A stretch of DNA of 50,012 nucleotides from an uncultured Clostridia bacterium (GTDB lineage: Bacteria > Bacillota > Clostridia > TANB77 > CAG-508): contig CANPWU010000006.1 of the NCBI GenBank assembly GCA_947584805.1, positions 1 to 50,012 on the forward strand, given 5' to 3'. A program made the position numbers and the translations under genes. Shown here one piece after another: positions 17,316 to 27,643 of this stretch. The notes under the pieces were generated by a model, which saw only the letters and a list, made by a program, of their open reading frames with translations, made no database searches and was not told the DNA's origin. How positions within the stretch are numbered: position 1 is the stretch's first letter; each line of letters starts with the position of its first letter.

Positions 17316-19964
17316 TTGAAAGAAGCTAAATTAGAAGAAAAATATAATCCAAAAGACTTTGAAGAAGAGATATATAAGGAATGGGAAGAAAAAGGATATT
17401 TTAAGCCAAATAATGACAAGACAAAAGAGGCATATTGTATAATGATGCCACCTCCAAATGTAACAGGAAAACTACATATGGGACATGCTTTAGATGGAAC
17501 AATGCAAGATATTCTAATTAGATATAAAAGAATGCAAGGTTTTAATACTTTATGGCTTCCTGGAACAGACCATTCAGCTATTTCTACAGAGGTTAAAATT
17601 GTAGAAAAATTAAAAAAAGAAGGAAAAGATAAACACGATATTGGAAGAGAAAAATTCTTAGAAGAAGCATGGGAATGGACAAAGGAATATGGTGGAACAA
17701 TCGTTAGACAACAAAAAAGACTAGGCTGTAGTGCAGATTGGGAACATTCAAGATTTACATTAGATGAAGGATTGTCAAAAGCTGTATTAACAGTATTTAA
17801 AAATTTGTATGACAAAGGGCTAATATACAAAGGTAAAAGAATGATAAATTGGTGCCCATGTTGTAAGACATCAATATCAGATGCAGAAGTTGAATATGAA
17901 GAAGAACAAACAAATTTATGGCATATAAGATATAAAATTGTAGGAGAAGATAGATATATTGTAGTTGCAACAACTAGACCAGAAACAATGCTTGGAGATA
18001 CAGCTGTTGCAGTAAATCCTGAAGATGATAGATATAAAGACTTGGTAGGGAAAAAATGTATTTTACCTATAATGAATAAAGAAATCCCTATAATTGCAGA
18101 TGAAAGTGTTGAAGTTGATTTTGGTACAGGATGTGTAAAAATTACACCTGCACATGATGTAAATGACTATCAAGTAGGACTAAGACATAACCTAGAAATA
18201 ATAGAAGTATTTGATGAAGAAAATAAAATGAATAATTTAGTACCAGAATATAAAGGATTAGACATAATGGAAGCACGAAAACTAATTGTTCAAAGCTTAG
18301 AAAAAACAGGAGATTTAATTAAAACAGAAAAATTAACACATAATGTTGGAAAACATGATAGATGTAAAACAATAATAGAACCAAAAATATCAGAGCAATG
18401 GTTTGTAGCTATGAAAGAATTAGCAAAACCTGCAATAGATGCAGTTAAATCTGGAAAAACAAGATTTGTACCACCAAAATTTGAGAAAACATATTTTAAT
18501 TGGCTAGAAAATATACAAGACTGGTGCATATCAAGACAAATATGGTGGGGACATCAAATACCTGTATATTATTGTGAAAAATGTGGGCATAAAAATGTAA
18601 GCATAGAAAAACCTGAACATTGTGAAAAATGTGGAGAAACAAATTTAGTTCAAGATCCAGACACTCTAGATACATGGTTTAGCTCAGCATTATGGCCTTT
18701 TTCAACATTAGGTTGGCCAGAAAAAACAGATGATTTTAAAACTTTTTATCCAACAAATACATTAGTTACTGGATATGACATTATATTTTTCTGGATTGTT
18801 AGAATGATGTTTTCTGCTATTGAACAAACAGGAGAAGTTCCATTTAAAGATGTTCTTATACATGGCATTGTAAGAGATAGTCAAGGAAGAAAAATGTCAA
18901 AATCATTAGGAAATGGAATAGACCCAATAGAAATTATAGATAAATATTCAGCAGATGCTTTGAGATTTTCATTAATTTCTGGTAACTCAATAGGTAATGA
19001 TATGAGATTTTCACCAGAAAAATTGGAAGCCGCTAAAAATTTTGCAAATAAAATATGGAATGCTTCAAAATTTGTTTTGATGAATATAGAAGATTATGAT
19101 GGCTCAGTTCAAATAGAAGGTTTAATGCCAGAAGATAAATGGATATTAACAAAATTGAATAAATTAATACAAGAGGTATGCTTAAATATAGATGAATACA
19201 ATTTGGGTGTTGCATTAGATAGTATTTATGAATTTATATGGAACGAATTTTGCGATTGGTATATAGAAATAGTAAAACCTAGATTGTATGATAAGACAAA
19301 CGATTCAAGAAAAGTCGCTCAATATGTGTTAAATAAAGTTTTAGGAGATTCATTAAAGTTATTACATCCATTTATGCCATTTATTACAGAAAAAATTTAT
19401 AGAAACTTATATAATAGTGATGAGAGCATAATGATAAGCAAATTTCCTAAATATGATGAAGAACAAGTATATACTTTAGAAGAAGATTATATTGAAGAAG
19501 TAAAAAAAGTTATCACTGAAATTAGAAATGTAAGAGCAAAAATGAATGTACACCCAGCCAAAAAGACAAAATTAATTGTTGTTACAAATTTATATGAAAA
19601 TGAAATTCAAAAATCTATTGAGTCTTTGAAAAAACTAGGATTTGCAGACACAATAATAATTCAAAAAGACAAAAAGGATATTCCACAAAATGCAATAAGC
19701 GTTCTTTCTTCTAATTTAGAAATCTTTATTCCTTTTGAAGAATTAATAGATATTAAGGAAGAAATGGAAAGAATACAGAAGGAAAAAGAAAAACTATTAA
19801 TAGAAATGGAAAAAGTGGATGGTATGTTAAATAATGAAGGCTTTATAAATAAAGCACCTGTTCAAAAGGTTCAAGAAATAAGGAATAGAAAGCAAGAACT
19901 TACAGAAAAGCTAAATAATATGGAAGAAAGAATAAGACAGATAAATGATAAACAAGCAGAATAA
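17316..19964 (+). CDS. valS: Valyl-tRNA synthetase
   Basis: ValRS charges tRNA(Val). The 882-residue product is full length, with HMGH in PPNVTGKLHMGHALD (class I HIGH motif), GRKMSKSLGNGIDP (KMSKS, about residue 525), the editing domain and a C-terminal coiled coil (MERIQKEKEKLLIEMEKV). The start is TTG at 17316, 8 bases after AAGGAGG. The gene has no CGG at all and needs no correction. No T-box leader is visible in the short upstream gap. Confidence 0.97.
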   Translation: MKEAKLEEKYNPKDFEEEIYKEWEEKGYFKPNNDKTKEAYCIMMPPPNVTGKLHMGHALDGTMQDILIRYKRMQGFNTLWLPGTDHSAISTEVKIVEKLKKEGKDKHDIGREKFLEEAWEWTKEYGGTIVRQQKRLGCSADWEHSRFTLDEGLSKAVLTVFKNLYDKGLIYKGKRMINWCPCCKTSISDAEVEYEEEQTNLWHIRYKIVGEDRYIVVATTRPETMLGDTAVAVNPEDDRYKDLVGKKCILPIMNKEIPIIADESVEVDFGTGCVKITPAHDVNDYQVGLRHNLEIIEVFDEENKMNNLVPEYKGLDIMEARKLIVQSLEKTGDLIKTEKLTHNVGKHDRCKTIIEPKISEQWFVAMKELAKPAIDAVKSGKTRFVPPKFEKTYFNWLENIQDWCISRQIWWGHQIPVYYCEKCGHKNVSIEKPEHCEKCGETNLVQDPDTLDTWFSSALWPFSTLGWPEKTDDFKTFYPTNTLVTGYDIIFFWIVRMMFSAIEQTGEVPFKDVLIHGIVRDSQGRKMSKSLGNGIDPIEIIDKYSADALRFSLISGNSIGNDMRFSPEKLEAAKNFANKIWNASKFVLMNIEDYDGSVQIEGLMPEDKWILTKLNKLIQEVCLNIDEYNLGVALDSIYEFIWNEFCDWYIEIVKPRLYDKTNDSRKVAQYVLNKVLGDSLKLLHPFMPFITEKIYRNLYNSDESIMISKFPKYDEEQVYTLEEDYIEEVKKVITEIRNVRAKMNVHPAKKTKLIVVTNLYENEIQKSIESLKKLGFADTIIIQKDKKDIPQNAISVLSSNLEIFIPFEELIDIKEEMERIQKEKEKLLIEMEKVDGMLNNEGFINKAPVQKVQEIRNRKQELTEKLNNMEERIRQINDKQAE

Positions 19965-20002
19965 ATTAAGCAAAATAGGGAATAATTACTATTGGAGGAA
20001 AA

Positions 20003-20851
20003 ATGGCACTTTTAATTGAAATTATAGAGTTTGTAATATACTCATTAGTAATTGTATATATATCAAAGAAAATTCTTGTAAAGCTTTTAAGGAAACTTGC
20101 AGAAATTTTGGATTTAAGTCCAAAAGCTGTTGGAAATATTGCGGGAGCTGCGACATCTATGCCGGAGCTCCTTACTGTATTTTTTTCATCTATTCAAGGG
20201 CTATTAAGTACAAGTATATATAATATATTAAGTTCAAATATTATAAATTTTGTACAATATATATATTCTGTAATAAAAAATAAAAATCAAAAAGTATTTC
20301 AAAACAGAGCATTAAAAATTGAAATTGGAATGGTAATTTTTACAATACTAATACCAGTATTTTTAACGATGTTTAAAATAGAGGAAAATCTATCAATTGT
20401 ACCAATATTCATCTTATTATTTATATTGTTTTACTATATAAAAGGAAATGCATATAAAGTATATAAAATATCAGAATTAAGCGAAAAAGAAATAGCTAAA
20501 ATTAAAGAGGAAAAAAGATGGATTAAAAATAGAAAAAAAGCAATAGTGACTGCTTTTGAACTTCTTGGAGTAGGAGTAATATTATTTGTTCTTGGAAATT
20601 TACTTGGAAATACACTTGAAACTTTAAGTAAAACATTTAATATACCACAATTTTTAATTGGTATAATACTTGGGTTTATAACAAGCATACCAGAGCTTAT
20701 TACATTTATAGAGTCGCAGAGGCATCATAGCAATAATTCAAATGATGTTCAAGGAGTAATAGAGGCAACAAGTAATCTTTTTGCTTCTAATACATTAAAT
20801 TTATTTATAATTGAGTCAATTGGAATTATAATATATTATATTATTTTTTAA
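20003..20851 (+). CDS. Cation/Ca2+ exchanger-like membrane protein (CaCA superfamily)
   Basis: The 282-residue membrane protein has two inverted halves, each with a CaCA alpha-repeat-like motif: GNIAGAATSMPELLTVFFSS and GIILGFITSIPELITFIES. They are separated by a basic cytosolic loop (about 145-180). Such proteins exchange Ca2+ or other cations for Na+ or H+; the substrate is unknown. GGAGG precedes ATG. It stands alone between valS and the rimP promoter. No in-frame CGG: ATG CCG GAG is out of phase. Confidence 0.8.
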   Translation: MALLIEIIEFVIYSLVIVYISKKILVKLLRKLAEILDLSPKAVGNIAGAATSMPELLTVFFSSIQGLLSTSIYNILSSNIINFVQYIYSVIKNKNQKVFQNRALKIEIGMVIFTILIPVFLTMFKIEENLSIVPIFILLFILFYYIKGNAYKVYKISELSEKEIAKIKEEKRWIKNRKKAIVTAFELLGVGVILFVLGNLLGNTLETLSKTFNIPQFLIGIILGFITSIPELITFIESQRHHSNNSNDVQGVIEATSNLFASNTLNLFIIESIGIIIYYIIF

Positions 20852-20891
20852 TAAAAGAACTATATTTTCTTACGGAAATTTGAAAAAAGCC

Positions 20892-20920
20892 TTGACAAAG
20901 CTGAAAAAACGTTGTAAAAT
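20892..20920 (+). promoter_or_regulatory. Promoter of the rimP-nusA-infB operon
   Basis: TTGACA (20892-20897), 17 bases, TAAAAT (20915-20920). Downstream, 20947-20969 forms a perfect 9-bp hairpin (AGAGTGGAA/TTCCACTCT) in the leader, 34 bases before rimP. It lacks a T run and may be a regulatory leader structure. Confidence 0.8.
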
Positions 20921-21002
20921 ATTAACAACACAAATATGAGACTAGAAGAGTGGAAGCAAATTCCACTCTTTATGCATATTTAGAAAGGAAGAACAAAAAT
21001 AA

Positions 21003-21458
21003 ATGGCTAACATTGAAGAGAAAGTTCAAACTATTGTAGAGCCTATAATAGAAGAACTTGGATATTCACTTTATGATGTAGAATATGCAAAAGAAGGGAA
21101 AGACTATTTTTTAAGGATCTTTATAGATAATGAAACAGGAATAAGCCTTAATGATTGCGAAAAAGTAACAAATGCAATAAATGATGTACTAGATAACGAG
21201 GATTATATAAAAGATGGCTATTTTTTAGAAGTTTCATCTCCTGGAATAGAAAGAATTATTAGAAAAGAAAAACATTTAGAACAAAACATAGGAAACGAGG
21301 TAGAAATAAAATTATTTAGACCTATTGATAAGCAAAAGAATTTAAGCGGAACACTTTTAAGATATGATAAAGAAAGCATATATTTAAATGTTAATTCAGA
21401 AGAAAAGAAAATAGAGAAACAAAATATAGCACAAATAAAAACAAAATATAATTGGTAA
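21003..21458 (+). CDS. rimP: Ribosome maturation factor RimP
   Basis: RimP helps late assembly of the 30S subunit. The 151-residue product has the N-terminal domain (EEKVQTIVEPIIEELGYSLYDVEY), the FIDNETGISLNDCEKVT segment and the EVSSPGIER motif, all typical. AGAAAGGA precedes the start. It opens the operon, ahead of nusA in the usual Firmicutes order. AGC GGA is out-of-phase CGGA. No frame break. Confidence 0.95.
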   Translation: MANIEEKVQTIVEPIIEELGYSLYDVEYAKEGKDYFLRIFIDNETGISLNDCEKVTNAINDVLDNEDYIKDGYFLEVSSPGIERIIRKEKHLEQNIGNEVEIKLFRPIDKQKNLSGTLLRYDKESIYLNVNSEEKKIEKQNIAQIKTKYNW

Positions 21459-21478
21459 GGAAAGGAAATGATAAAAAA

Positions 21479-22600
21479 ATGATGGCAATTGATAACAATG
21501 AGTTAATACTAGCACTAGATGCTCTAGAAAAAGAAAAAGGCATCAAAAAAGAATATATGATGGAACAAATTGAAACAGCACTTATAACTGCATATAAAAA
21601 CAATTATAAAGATAGTGAAAATGTAAAGGTTGTTGTTGATAGAAAAACAGGAGAAACACATATTTATGCAGTAAAAGAAGTTGTAACAAAACTAGAAAAT
21701 CCAATTTTACAAATTTCAAAAGCAGATGTTGTAAAAATAAATAAAAATTTAAAAGTTGGAGATACAGTTGATATAGAAATAAATCCTAGAAATTTCGGAA
21801 GAATTGCTGCACAAACAGCAAAACAAGTTATAATTCAAAAACTAAGAGAAGCTGAAAGAGACATGATATTTGGAGAATTTAATGAAAGAAAAGGAGAAAT
21901 TGTATCAGGAATAGTACAAAAGGCAGATACAGGAGTAGTAATTCTTGATCTAGGAAAGTTAGAAGGAATTATGCCTGCAAGAGAACAAATTCCAACAGAA
22001 AAATACAAGGTAAATGATAAAGTAAAAGCATATGTTTTAGATGTAGTAAAAGGTGCAAAAGGTGCACCACAGGTTATCATATCTAGAAGTGCAGGAGATT
22101 TTGTTAAAAAGTTATTCGAATTCGAAATTCCTGAAATATATGAAGGTTTAATAGAAGTAAAAAGTGTATCAAGAGATCCAGGAAACAGATGTAAAGTTGC
22201 TGTTTCTGCACAAAATGAAAATATTGACCCAGTTGGTTCTTGTGTAGGACAAAAAGGTGTAAGAATTCAAAATATAATAAATGAATTAAGTGGAGAAAAA
22301 ATTGATGTAATTGAATGGAATGAAGATCCAAGTATATTTATTTCATCAGCACTTCTTCCAGCAAAAGTAATGGCAGTAGATATTAATGAAGAAGAAAAAT
22401 CAGCAAGAGTTATTGTTCCAGATGATCAATTATCACTTGCAATTGGAAAATCAGGTCAAAATGCAAGACTTGCTGCAAGACTTACAGGTTGGAAAATAGA
22501 TATTAAATCAGAAACACAATTTAGAGAAATGCTATCTAAAATGCAAGAAGAAGCAGAGGATGAAGAAGAAAATTTAGAAGAGGAGAATAATGAAGAATAA
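21479..22600 (+). CDS. nusA: Transcription termination/antitermination factor NusA
   Basis: NusA binds RNA polymerase and nascent RNA. It has about 373 residues, with the N-terminal polymerase-binding domain (NNELILALDALEKEKG), an S1 domain (GEIVSGIVQKADTGVVILDLGKLEG) and two KH domains (NRCKVAVSA, GQKGVRIQNI; LAIGKSGQNARLAARLTGWKIDI). An acidic tail follows. The start is placed at ATG 21479, after AAGGAAAGG. Its end overlaps ylxR by 11 bases. Confidence 0.95.
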   Translation: MMAIDNNELILALDALEKEKGIKKEYMMEQIETALITAYKNNYKDSENVKVVVDRKTGETHIYAVKEVVTKLENPILQISKADVVKINKNLKVGDTVDIEINPRNFGRIAAQTAKQVIIQKLREAERDMIFGEFNERKGEIVSGIVQKADTGVVILDLGKLEGIMPAREQIPTEKYKVNDKVKAYVLDVVKGAKGAPQVIISRSAGDFVKKLFEFEIPEIYEGLIEVKSVSRDPGNRCKVAVSAQNENIDPVGSCVGQKGVRIQNIINELSGEKIDVIEWNEDPSIFISSALLPAKVMAVDINEEEKSARVIVPDDQLSLAIGKSGQNARLAARLTGWKIDIKSETQFREMLSKMQEEAEDEEENLEEENNEE

Positions 22601-22856
22601 AAAATTAATACGTACATGTATAGCATGCAGAGAAAAGAAAGAAAAGTATGATTTAATACGTATAGTGAAAAATACAAATGGTGAATTTGTAGTTGATTTA
22701 AGTGGAAAAATGGCAGGAAGAGGAGCATATATTTGCAAAAATGAGGAATGCTTAAAGAAGGCAGAAAAATCAAATAGGCTTAAAACAGCATTAAAAAGTA
22801 ATGTAGAAAACAAAGTATACGAAAAATTAAGAGGTGTGATATTTGACGGAAATTGA
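22590..22856 (+). CDS. ylxR: YlxR-family RNA-binding protein (RnpM)
   Basis: This 88-residue protein has the DUF448 signature RTCIACREKKEKYDLIRIV and GRGAYICKNEECL. In Bacillus the homologue binds RNase P RNA and modulates it. It overlaps nusA by 11 bases and ylxQ by 14, as usual for this operon. No in-frame CGG: GAC GGA at the end is out of phase. Confidence 0.93.
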   Translation: MKNKKLIRTCIACREKKEKYDLIRIVKNTNGEFVVDLSGKMAGRGAYICKNEECLKKAEKSNRLKTALKSNVENKVYEKLRGVIFDGN

Positions 22857-23174
22857 AAAAATTTTAGGATTAATTGGATTGTCCGCTAAATCGCGGTAAA
22901 ATAGTTTCTGGAATGGATGCTGTAATAGAAGGAATAGAAAAAAATAAAGTAAAACTTGTGCTTGTTGCAAAAGATACATCCGAAAAAAGTAAAAAAAATA
23001 TAAAGTATGTTTGTACTAATAATGATGTGAATGTAATAGAATTAAGTACAATAGAAGAACTTAGCCGTATTATAGGAAAAAAACAAAAGGCAATAATTGG
23101 TATAATAGACAAAAATTTTTCAGATGGAATACTTGAAAAATGTAATCGGGGGTGATTTGCTATGGAAAAGATAA
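22843..23174 (+). CDS. ylxQ: L7Ae-like ribosomal-associated protein YlxQ, two CGGN sites
   Basis: YlxQ is an RNA-binding protein of the L7Ae/L30e family (K-turn binding). The start is TTG 22843, six bases after [23 protein letters not shown] leads to CGGT at 22894-22897, read as glycine to give [17 protein letters not shown], the family motif. A second in-frame CGG, CGGG at 23147-23150, is ambiguous. As glycine it gives ...[12 protein letters not shown] and a stop at 23172-23174 inside infB; as arginine the protein ends after NRG at 23153-23155. The CGGGGGTGAT there also serves as the ribosome site of infB. About 110 residues. Confidence 0.85.
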
Positions 23175-26080
23175 AGATACATGAATTAGCAAAGAAATTA
23201 AACAAAACAAGCAAAGAAATAATGGATATGGCAGGAAAGATGGGAATTGATATAAAAAGTCACATGAGTACTATTGATATCGCTGCCGCAAATGAAATAG
23301 AAAAGGGGATGTCAAAATTAAATAAAGAAAAGATGAATAAGGAAAAGAAAGAAGAAAAGAAACAAGAAAAATCTAATAGTTCACCTGTTATTATAAGACG
23401 TGAGGTTATTATTTCTGATGATGAATTAGCAAAAAAAGAAGAAAAGAAATCAAAGAATGAACCTACTTCAAGAAAAGATGTAGGATTTGTAGAAAGAAAT
23501 AAGAACAAAGAATTTAATATAGTGTATAGAGATAAGCCATCTAAACCAAAGACGGCTAGTGAACTTTTTGGCTTTGTAACAAAAACAAAAAAAGAAGAAA
23601 ATAAACCAGTAGAAGATAAAAAAGAAGAAAAAGAAGTAAAACAAGAAAAAGTAGAAAACAAAGAAGAAAATGTTGCTCAAGAAATGCCCAAAATAGAAAA
23701 ACCTCAAAATAATTTCATAAGAAATAATCAAAATGGACAAAATAATAATCAGGGAAATAGAAATAATAATCAAAACAATCAAAATATGCATAGAAATCAA
23801 GATAATCAAAGATTTAATAATAATAGGCAAAGAAATGATCAAAATTTCCATAATGATAATAGATTTAATGGAAATAGAAATGATAGAAATAATGACAAAA
23901 ATAATCAAGGAAATAGAAACCAAAATAGAAGAAACTTTAATGGAGGAAATAACGGAGATTATAGAAATAATAGAAGAAGCCTTGATGACAGAGGAATTGA
24001 GAAAAATATTAAAAATATTATGGCTCAAGATCTTGGAGAAAAAGACAATACGCGTGAATACAATAGAAATATGATAAAACAAAAAAATAATAATAAACAA
24101 GCTCAAGAAGAAAACAGACAAAGAAAAAATTCAAGAGGTTCAAGAGGAGAAGATTTCGATTCAGGTAAATTAAGAAACTTAAAACAAGAAAGTAAATTAT
24201 CTAATATGTTTTCAGATCCTGAGGGCGGAATGTATGATTATTATGATTTAACAACAGTTAGAGGTAAAAAAGGTAAGAAGAAAGCAAATGCTAATGAAGA
24301 AAGAACAAAGCAAAAAATATTTAAACTTACAGAAATTACAATTCCAGAATCAATAACTGTTAAAGATTTAGCTCAAGAAATGAAAAAAACAACAAGTGAT
24401 ATAATTAAAAAATTGTTTGATTATGGAATGATGGCAACTGTTAATAATGAGATTGACTTTGATACAGCTTTCTTAATTGCTCAGGATTTTGGAATAACAG
24501 CAATTAAAAAAGAAGTTGTAACAGAAGAAGATATATTATTTGATGATTCAGATGATAAAGCAGAAGAATTAGTTCCAAGACCACCAGTAATTGTTGTTAT
24601 GGGACACGTAGACCATGGAAAAACTTCACTTCTAGATGCAGTTAGATCTACTAATGTAATAGAAGGAGAAGCAGGAGGAATTACACAACATATTGGTGCT
24701 TACAAGGTAGAAGTAAATGGAAGAGAAATAACTTTCTTAGATACACCTGGACACGAAGCATTTACAGCAATGAGAGCAAGAGGAGCACAAGTTACAGATA
24801 TTGCTATATTAGTTGTTGCTGCAAATGATGGCGTTATGCCTCAAACAGTAGAAGCCATAAATCATGCAAAGAATGCTGGAATTCCAATAATTGTCGCAAT
24901 TAATAAAATAGATGTAGAAGGAGCAAACCCAGAAAAAGTAAAACAAGAACTTATGAAATATGATTTAGTTCCTGAAGAGTGGGGAGGAAATACAGTATTT
25001 GTAGAAATTTCTGCTAAAAAGAGAATAAACATTGATGGACTTCTAGAAATGGTACTATTAGTTGCAGATGTACAAGAATTAAAAGCAAATCCTAATAAAC
25101 AAGCAAAAGGTGTTGTAATAGAAGCAAGACTTGATAAAACAAGAGGACCAATTGCAACAGTACTTGTACAACGTGGAACACTAGATACAGGAGATACAAT
25201 TGTTGCAGGTTCTGTTATTGGTAGAATAAGAGCAATGGTAAATGATAAAGGAAAGAAAGTAAAAAAGGCAGGTCCATCTACACCAGTAGAAATTATAGGA
25301 TTAACAGAAGTACCAGAAGCAGGAGAAACTTTCTATGAAGTAAAAGATGAAAAAACTGCAAAACACTTAATAGAGAAGAGAAAACGTCAAGAAAGAGAAA
25401 AATCAATTAATGCTATGTCAAAAGTAAGCTTAAATGATTTATTCTCACAAATAGAAAAGAATAAATTAAAACAATTAAACTTAATTGTAAAAGCAGATGT
25501 ACAAGGATCTGTTGAAGCTGTTACAAGTAGTTTAGAAAAAATTTCAAATGATGAAGTCAAAGTAAAAGTTATTCACTCAAATGTTGGTGGAGTTACAGAA
25601 TCTGATGTTAGTCTTGCTAAGGTTGCAAATGCTATAATAATTGCATTTAACGTTAGACCAGAACCAATTGCAAAAGAAATGGCTAAAAAAGAAGAAATTG
25701 AAATTAAGCAATATTCTGTAATATATAAAGCAATAGAAGATGTAGAAGCAGCAATGAAAGGTATGCTTGACCCTACATTTGAAGAAAAAGTAATAGGAAA
25801 TGCAGAAATAAGACAAACATTTAAAGTAAGCAATGTTGGAACAATTGCAGGATGTTATGTATTAGATGGAAAGATTACAAGAAATGCAGGAGTTCGTGTA
25901 ATTCGTGATAATGTTGTAATTCATGACGGAAAACTTGTATCATTAAAAAGATTTAAAGATGATGCAAAGGAAGTTGCAGCTGGGTATGAATGCGGATTAC
26001 AAATCGAAAACTTTAATGATATTAAAGAAGGAGATAATCTTGAAGTTTATGTAATGGAAGAAGTAAAACCAGAAAAATAA
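23162..26080 (+). CDS. infB: Translation initiation factor IF-2
   Basis: IF-2 is the GTPase placing initiator tRNA on the 30S subunit. The 972-residue product has an N-terminal IF2-N domain ([26 protein letters not shown]) and a long charged, then Asn/Arg/Gln-rich disordered region (about 60-340). A second IF2-N domain follows near 390, then the G domain from about 478 with [20 protein letters not shown] and NKID, and domains II to IV. The Asn-rich segment produces spurious antisense ORFs. In 972 codons there is not one in-frame CGG. Confidence 0.97.
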   Translation: MEKIKIHELAKKLNKTSKEIMDMAGKMGIDIKSHMSTIDIAAANEIEKGMSKLNKEKMNKEKKEEKKQEKSNSSPVIIRREVIISDDELAKKEEKKSKNEPTSRKDVGFVERNKNKEFNIVYRDKPSKPKTASELFGFVTKTKKEENKPVEDKKEEKEVKQEKVENKEENVAQEMPKIEKPQNNFIRNNQNGQNNNQGNRNNNQNNQNMHRNQDNQRFNNNRQRNDQNFHNDNRFNGNRNDRNNDKNNQGNRNQNRRNFNGGNNGDYRNNRRSLDDRGIEKNIKNIMAQDLGEKDNTREYNRNMIKQKNNNKQAQEENRQRKNSRGSRGEDFDSGKLRNLKQESKLSNMFSDPEGGMYDYYDLTTVRGKKGKKKANANEERTKQKIFKLTEITIPESITVKDLAQEMKKTTSDIIKKLFDYGMMATVNNEIDFDTAFLIAQDFGITAIKKEVVTEEDILFDDSDDKAEELVPRPPVIVVMGHVDHGKTSLLDAVRSTNVIEGEAGGITQHIGAYKVEVNGREITFLDTPGHEAFTAMRARGAQVTDIAILVVAANDGVMPQTVEAINHAKNAGIPIIVAINKIDVEGANPEKVKQELMKYDLVPEEWGGNTVFVEISAKKRINIDGLLEMVLLVADVQELKANPNKQAKGVVIEARLDKTRGPIATVLVQRGTLDTGDTIVAGSVIGRIRAMVNDKGKKVKKAGPSTPVEIIGLTEVPEAGETFYEVKDEKTAKHLIEKRKRQEREKSINAMSKVSLNDLFSQIEKNKLKQLNLIVKADVQGSVEAVTSSLEKISNDEVKVKVIHSNVGGVTESDVSLAKVANAIIIAFNVRPEPIAKEMAKKEEIEIKQYSVIYKAIEDVEAAMKGMLDPTFEEKVIGNAEIRQTFKVSNVGTIAGCYVLDGKITRNAGVRVIRDNVVIHDGKLVSLKRFKDDAKEVAAGYECGLQIENFNDIKEGDNLEVYVMEEVKPEK

Positions 26081-26133
26081 TCAGTATCTTATGTTATTAG
26101 AAATTAAATATAATGGAAAGGAAAGCAATATAA

Positions 26134-26301
26134 ATGGGATTAAATGAACAAAGAAGAGAATTTTATAAAAGAATTAGAGCAGAAGAGATTCCAGCAAGAG
26201 AATTACATGCAATAGAAGCAAGAAAAAAACTAGCAAAACACAGATATCAAACTCATGAATCACATGATAATACAGGAAAGGAAATGGAACATGGCGAATA
26301 A
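26134..26301 (+). CDS. Small basic protein between infB and rbfA, unrecognised
   Basis: GGAAAGGAAAGC precedes ATG 26134. The 55-residue product is helical and charged (NEQRREFYKRIRAEEIPARELHAIEARKKLAKHRY), ending in a His/Glu-rich stretch. Its last 11 bases overlap the rbfA start, and its reading frame covers the gap normally empty in this operon. It may be an RNA-binding mini-protein. Coding is supported by the ribosome site and the codon use. Confidence 0.6.
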   Translation: MGLNEQRREFYKRIRAEEIPARELHAIEARKKLAKHRYQTHESHDNTGKEMEHGE

Positions 26302-26653
26302 AAACTTAAATAGACTTGGTCGCATTGATGAGGAATTAAAAAAAGAGATAAGTAATATCATAAATTACGAGCTTAAAAACCCAAATGTTACGGGTTTAAT
26401 AAGCGTGACTAAAGCCAAAATTACACCAGACCTTAAATATGCAAAAGTATATGTAAGCATATTAAATTCAAAAAACATTAAAACAACTTTTGCTGCTTTA
26501 AAGAAGTCATCTGGATTTATTAGATCTGAAATAGCTAAAAGAATTAATTTAAGAATTACTCCAGAACTTATATTTGTTCTAGATGATTCAATGGAATATG
26601 GTGCAAAAATAGACCAAATTTTAAAAGAAATAATGCCTAAAGAAGAAAATTAA
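26291..26653 (+). CDS. rbfA: 30S ribosome-binding factor RbfA
   Basis: RbfA is a cold-shock assembly factor for the 16S 5' helix. The 120-residue product begins MANKNLNRLGRIDEELKKEISNII and has the KH-like VTKAKITPDLKYAKVYVSIL and RSEIAKRINLRITPELIFVLDDSMEYG motifs. The start at ATG 26291 is chosen for AGGAAAGG just upstream and for the family N-terminus. It lies 13 bases before nrnA. Confidence 0.95.
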   Translation: MANKNLNRLGRIDEELKKEISNIINYELKNPNVTGLISVTKAKITPDLKYAKVYVSILNSKNIKTTFAALKKSSGFIRSEIAKRINLRITPELIFVLDDSMEYGAKIDQILKEIMPKEEN

Positions 26654-26666
26654 ATTGGAGGTTTTT

Positions 26667-27620
26667 ATGACTTTAGATAATATAAAACAAGAAATCGAAA
26701 ATGCTAAAACAGTAGTTATACTTACACATGAGTCACCTGATGGTGATGCTATACGGTAGTTCTCTTGCAATGTATCATGCACTTTCTCAAATGGGAAAAG
26801 ATGTAGATGTTGTAGTGCCAGAACTTCCAAAAACTTTTGACTTTTTACCAGGAGCAGATAAAATAAAAGAAACAGGAAAAGAAAATTTTATTTATGACCT
26901 TGGAATAGCTGTTGATTGTACAGATACAAATAGATTAAAATGTTATGAAGAATGTTATGAAAATGCAAAAGCTACAATATCAATTGATCATCATGGAACA
27001 AATACAATGTTTGCAGATTATAACTATGTAGACCCAGCATCTCCTGCATGTAGCCAAATTTTAGTAATAGTTTTAAGATATTTAGGAGTTGAAATAACAA
27101 AAGAAATAGGAGATTGTATTTTAACAGGAATAGCAACAGATACAGGCGGATTTAAATATGAAGGTGTCCGGAATAGAAACATTTGAAATCGTTGCAAGTT
27201 TAATTAGAACAGGTGTAAATGTTTCAGAAATATGCAAAAAAGTTTTACAACAAAAAACAAAAGCAAACTTTGAACTTACAAAAATAATAATGAATAGAAT
27301 GGAATTTTTTGAAGATGGAAAAATTGCATTTACATATATAACAAAGGAAGACGATGCAATTACAAATGCCAAGCCTCGGCGACCATGAGGGATTAGTTGA
27401 AATAGGAAGAGATGTTGAAAATGTTGAAGTATCTATTTTACTTAGAGAGATAGAAAATGGATTTAAAGTATCACTTCGTACTAATGAATATGTAAATGCT
27501 ACAGAAGTATGCGCAATATTTGGCGGAGGTGGACATATAAGAGCTGCAGGCTGTACAATACATTTTCCACTTGAACAATCAAAAGAAAAGATTATTGAAA
27601 GAGTAAAAACGTATTTATAA
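26667..27620 (+). CDS. nrnA: DHH/DHHA1 oligoribonuclease NrnA, three CGGN sites
   Basis: NrnA degrades short RNAs (and pAp), finishing mRNA decay. The 316-residue product has HESPDGDAIGSSLAMYHAL, VDCTDTNR, SIDHHGTN and the DHHA1 motif FGGGGHIRAAGC. CGGT at 26754-26757 supplies the Gly of DGDAIGS, CGGA at 27169-27172 gives YEGVGIETFEIV, and CGGC at 27377-27380 gives NAKPGDHEGLVEI. Three different last bases thus appear in one gene. GGAGG lies 8 bases before ATG. ACA GGC GGA and TTT GGC GGA are out of phase. Confidence 0.94.
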
Positions 27621-27643
27621 AAATTAAAAAGGAAAAAACTAAA

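Noticed and set aside
23468..24121. Long antisense ORF opposite infB
   Set aside because: It mirrors the Asn/Arg-rich low-complexity part of infB and has no ribosome site.
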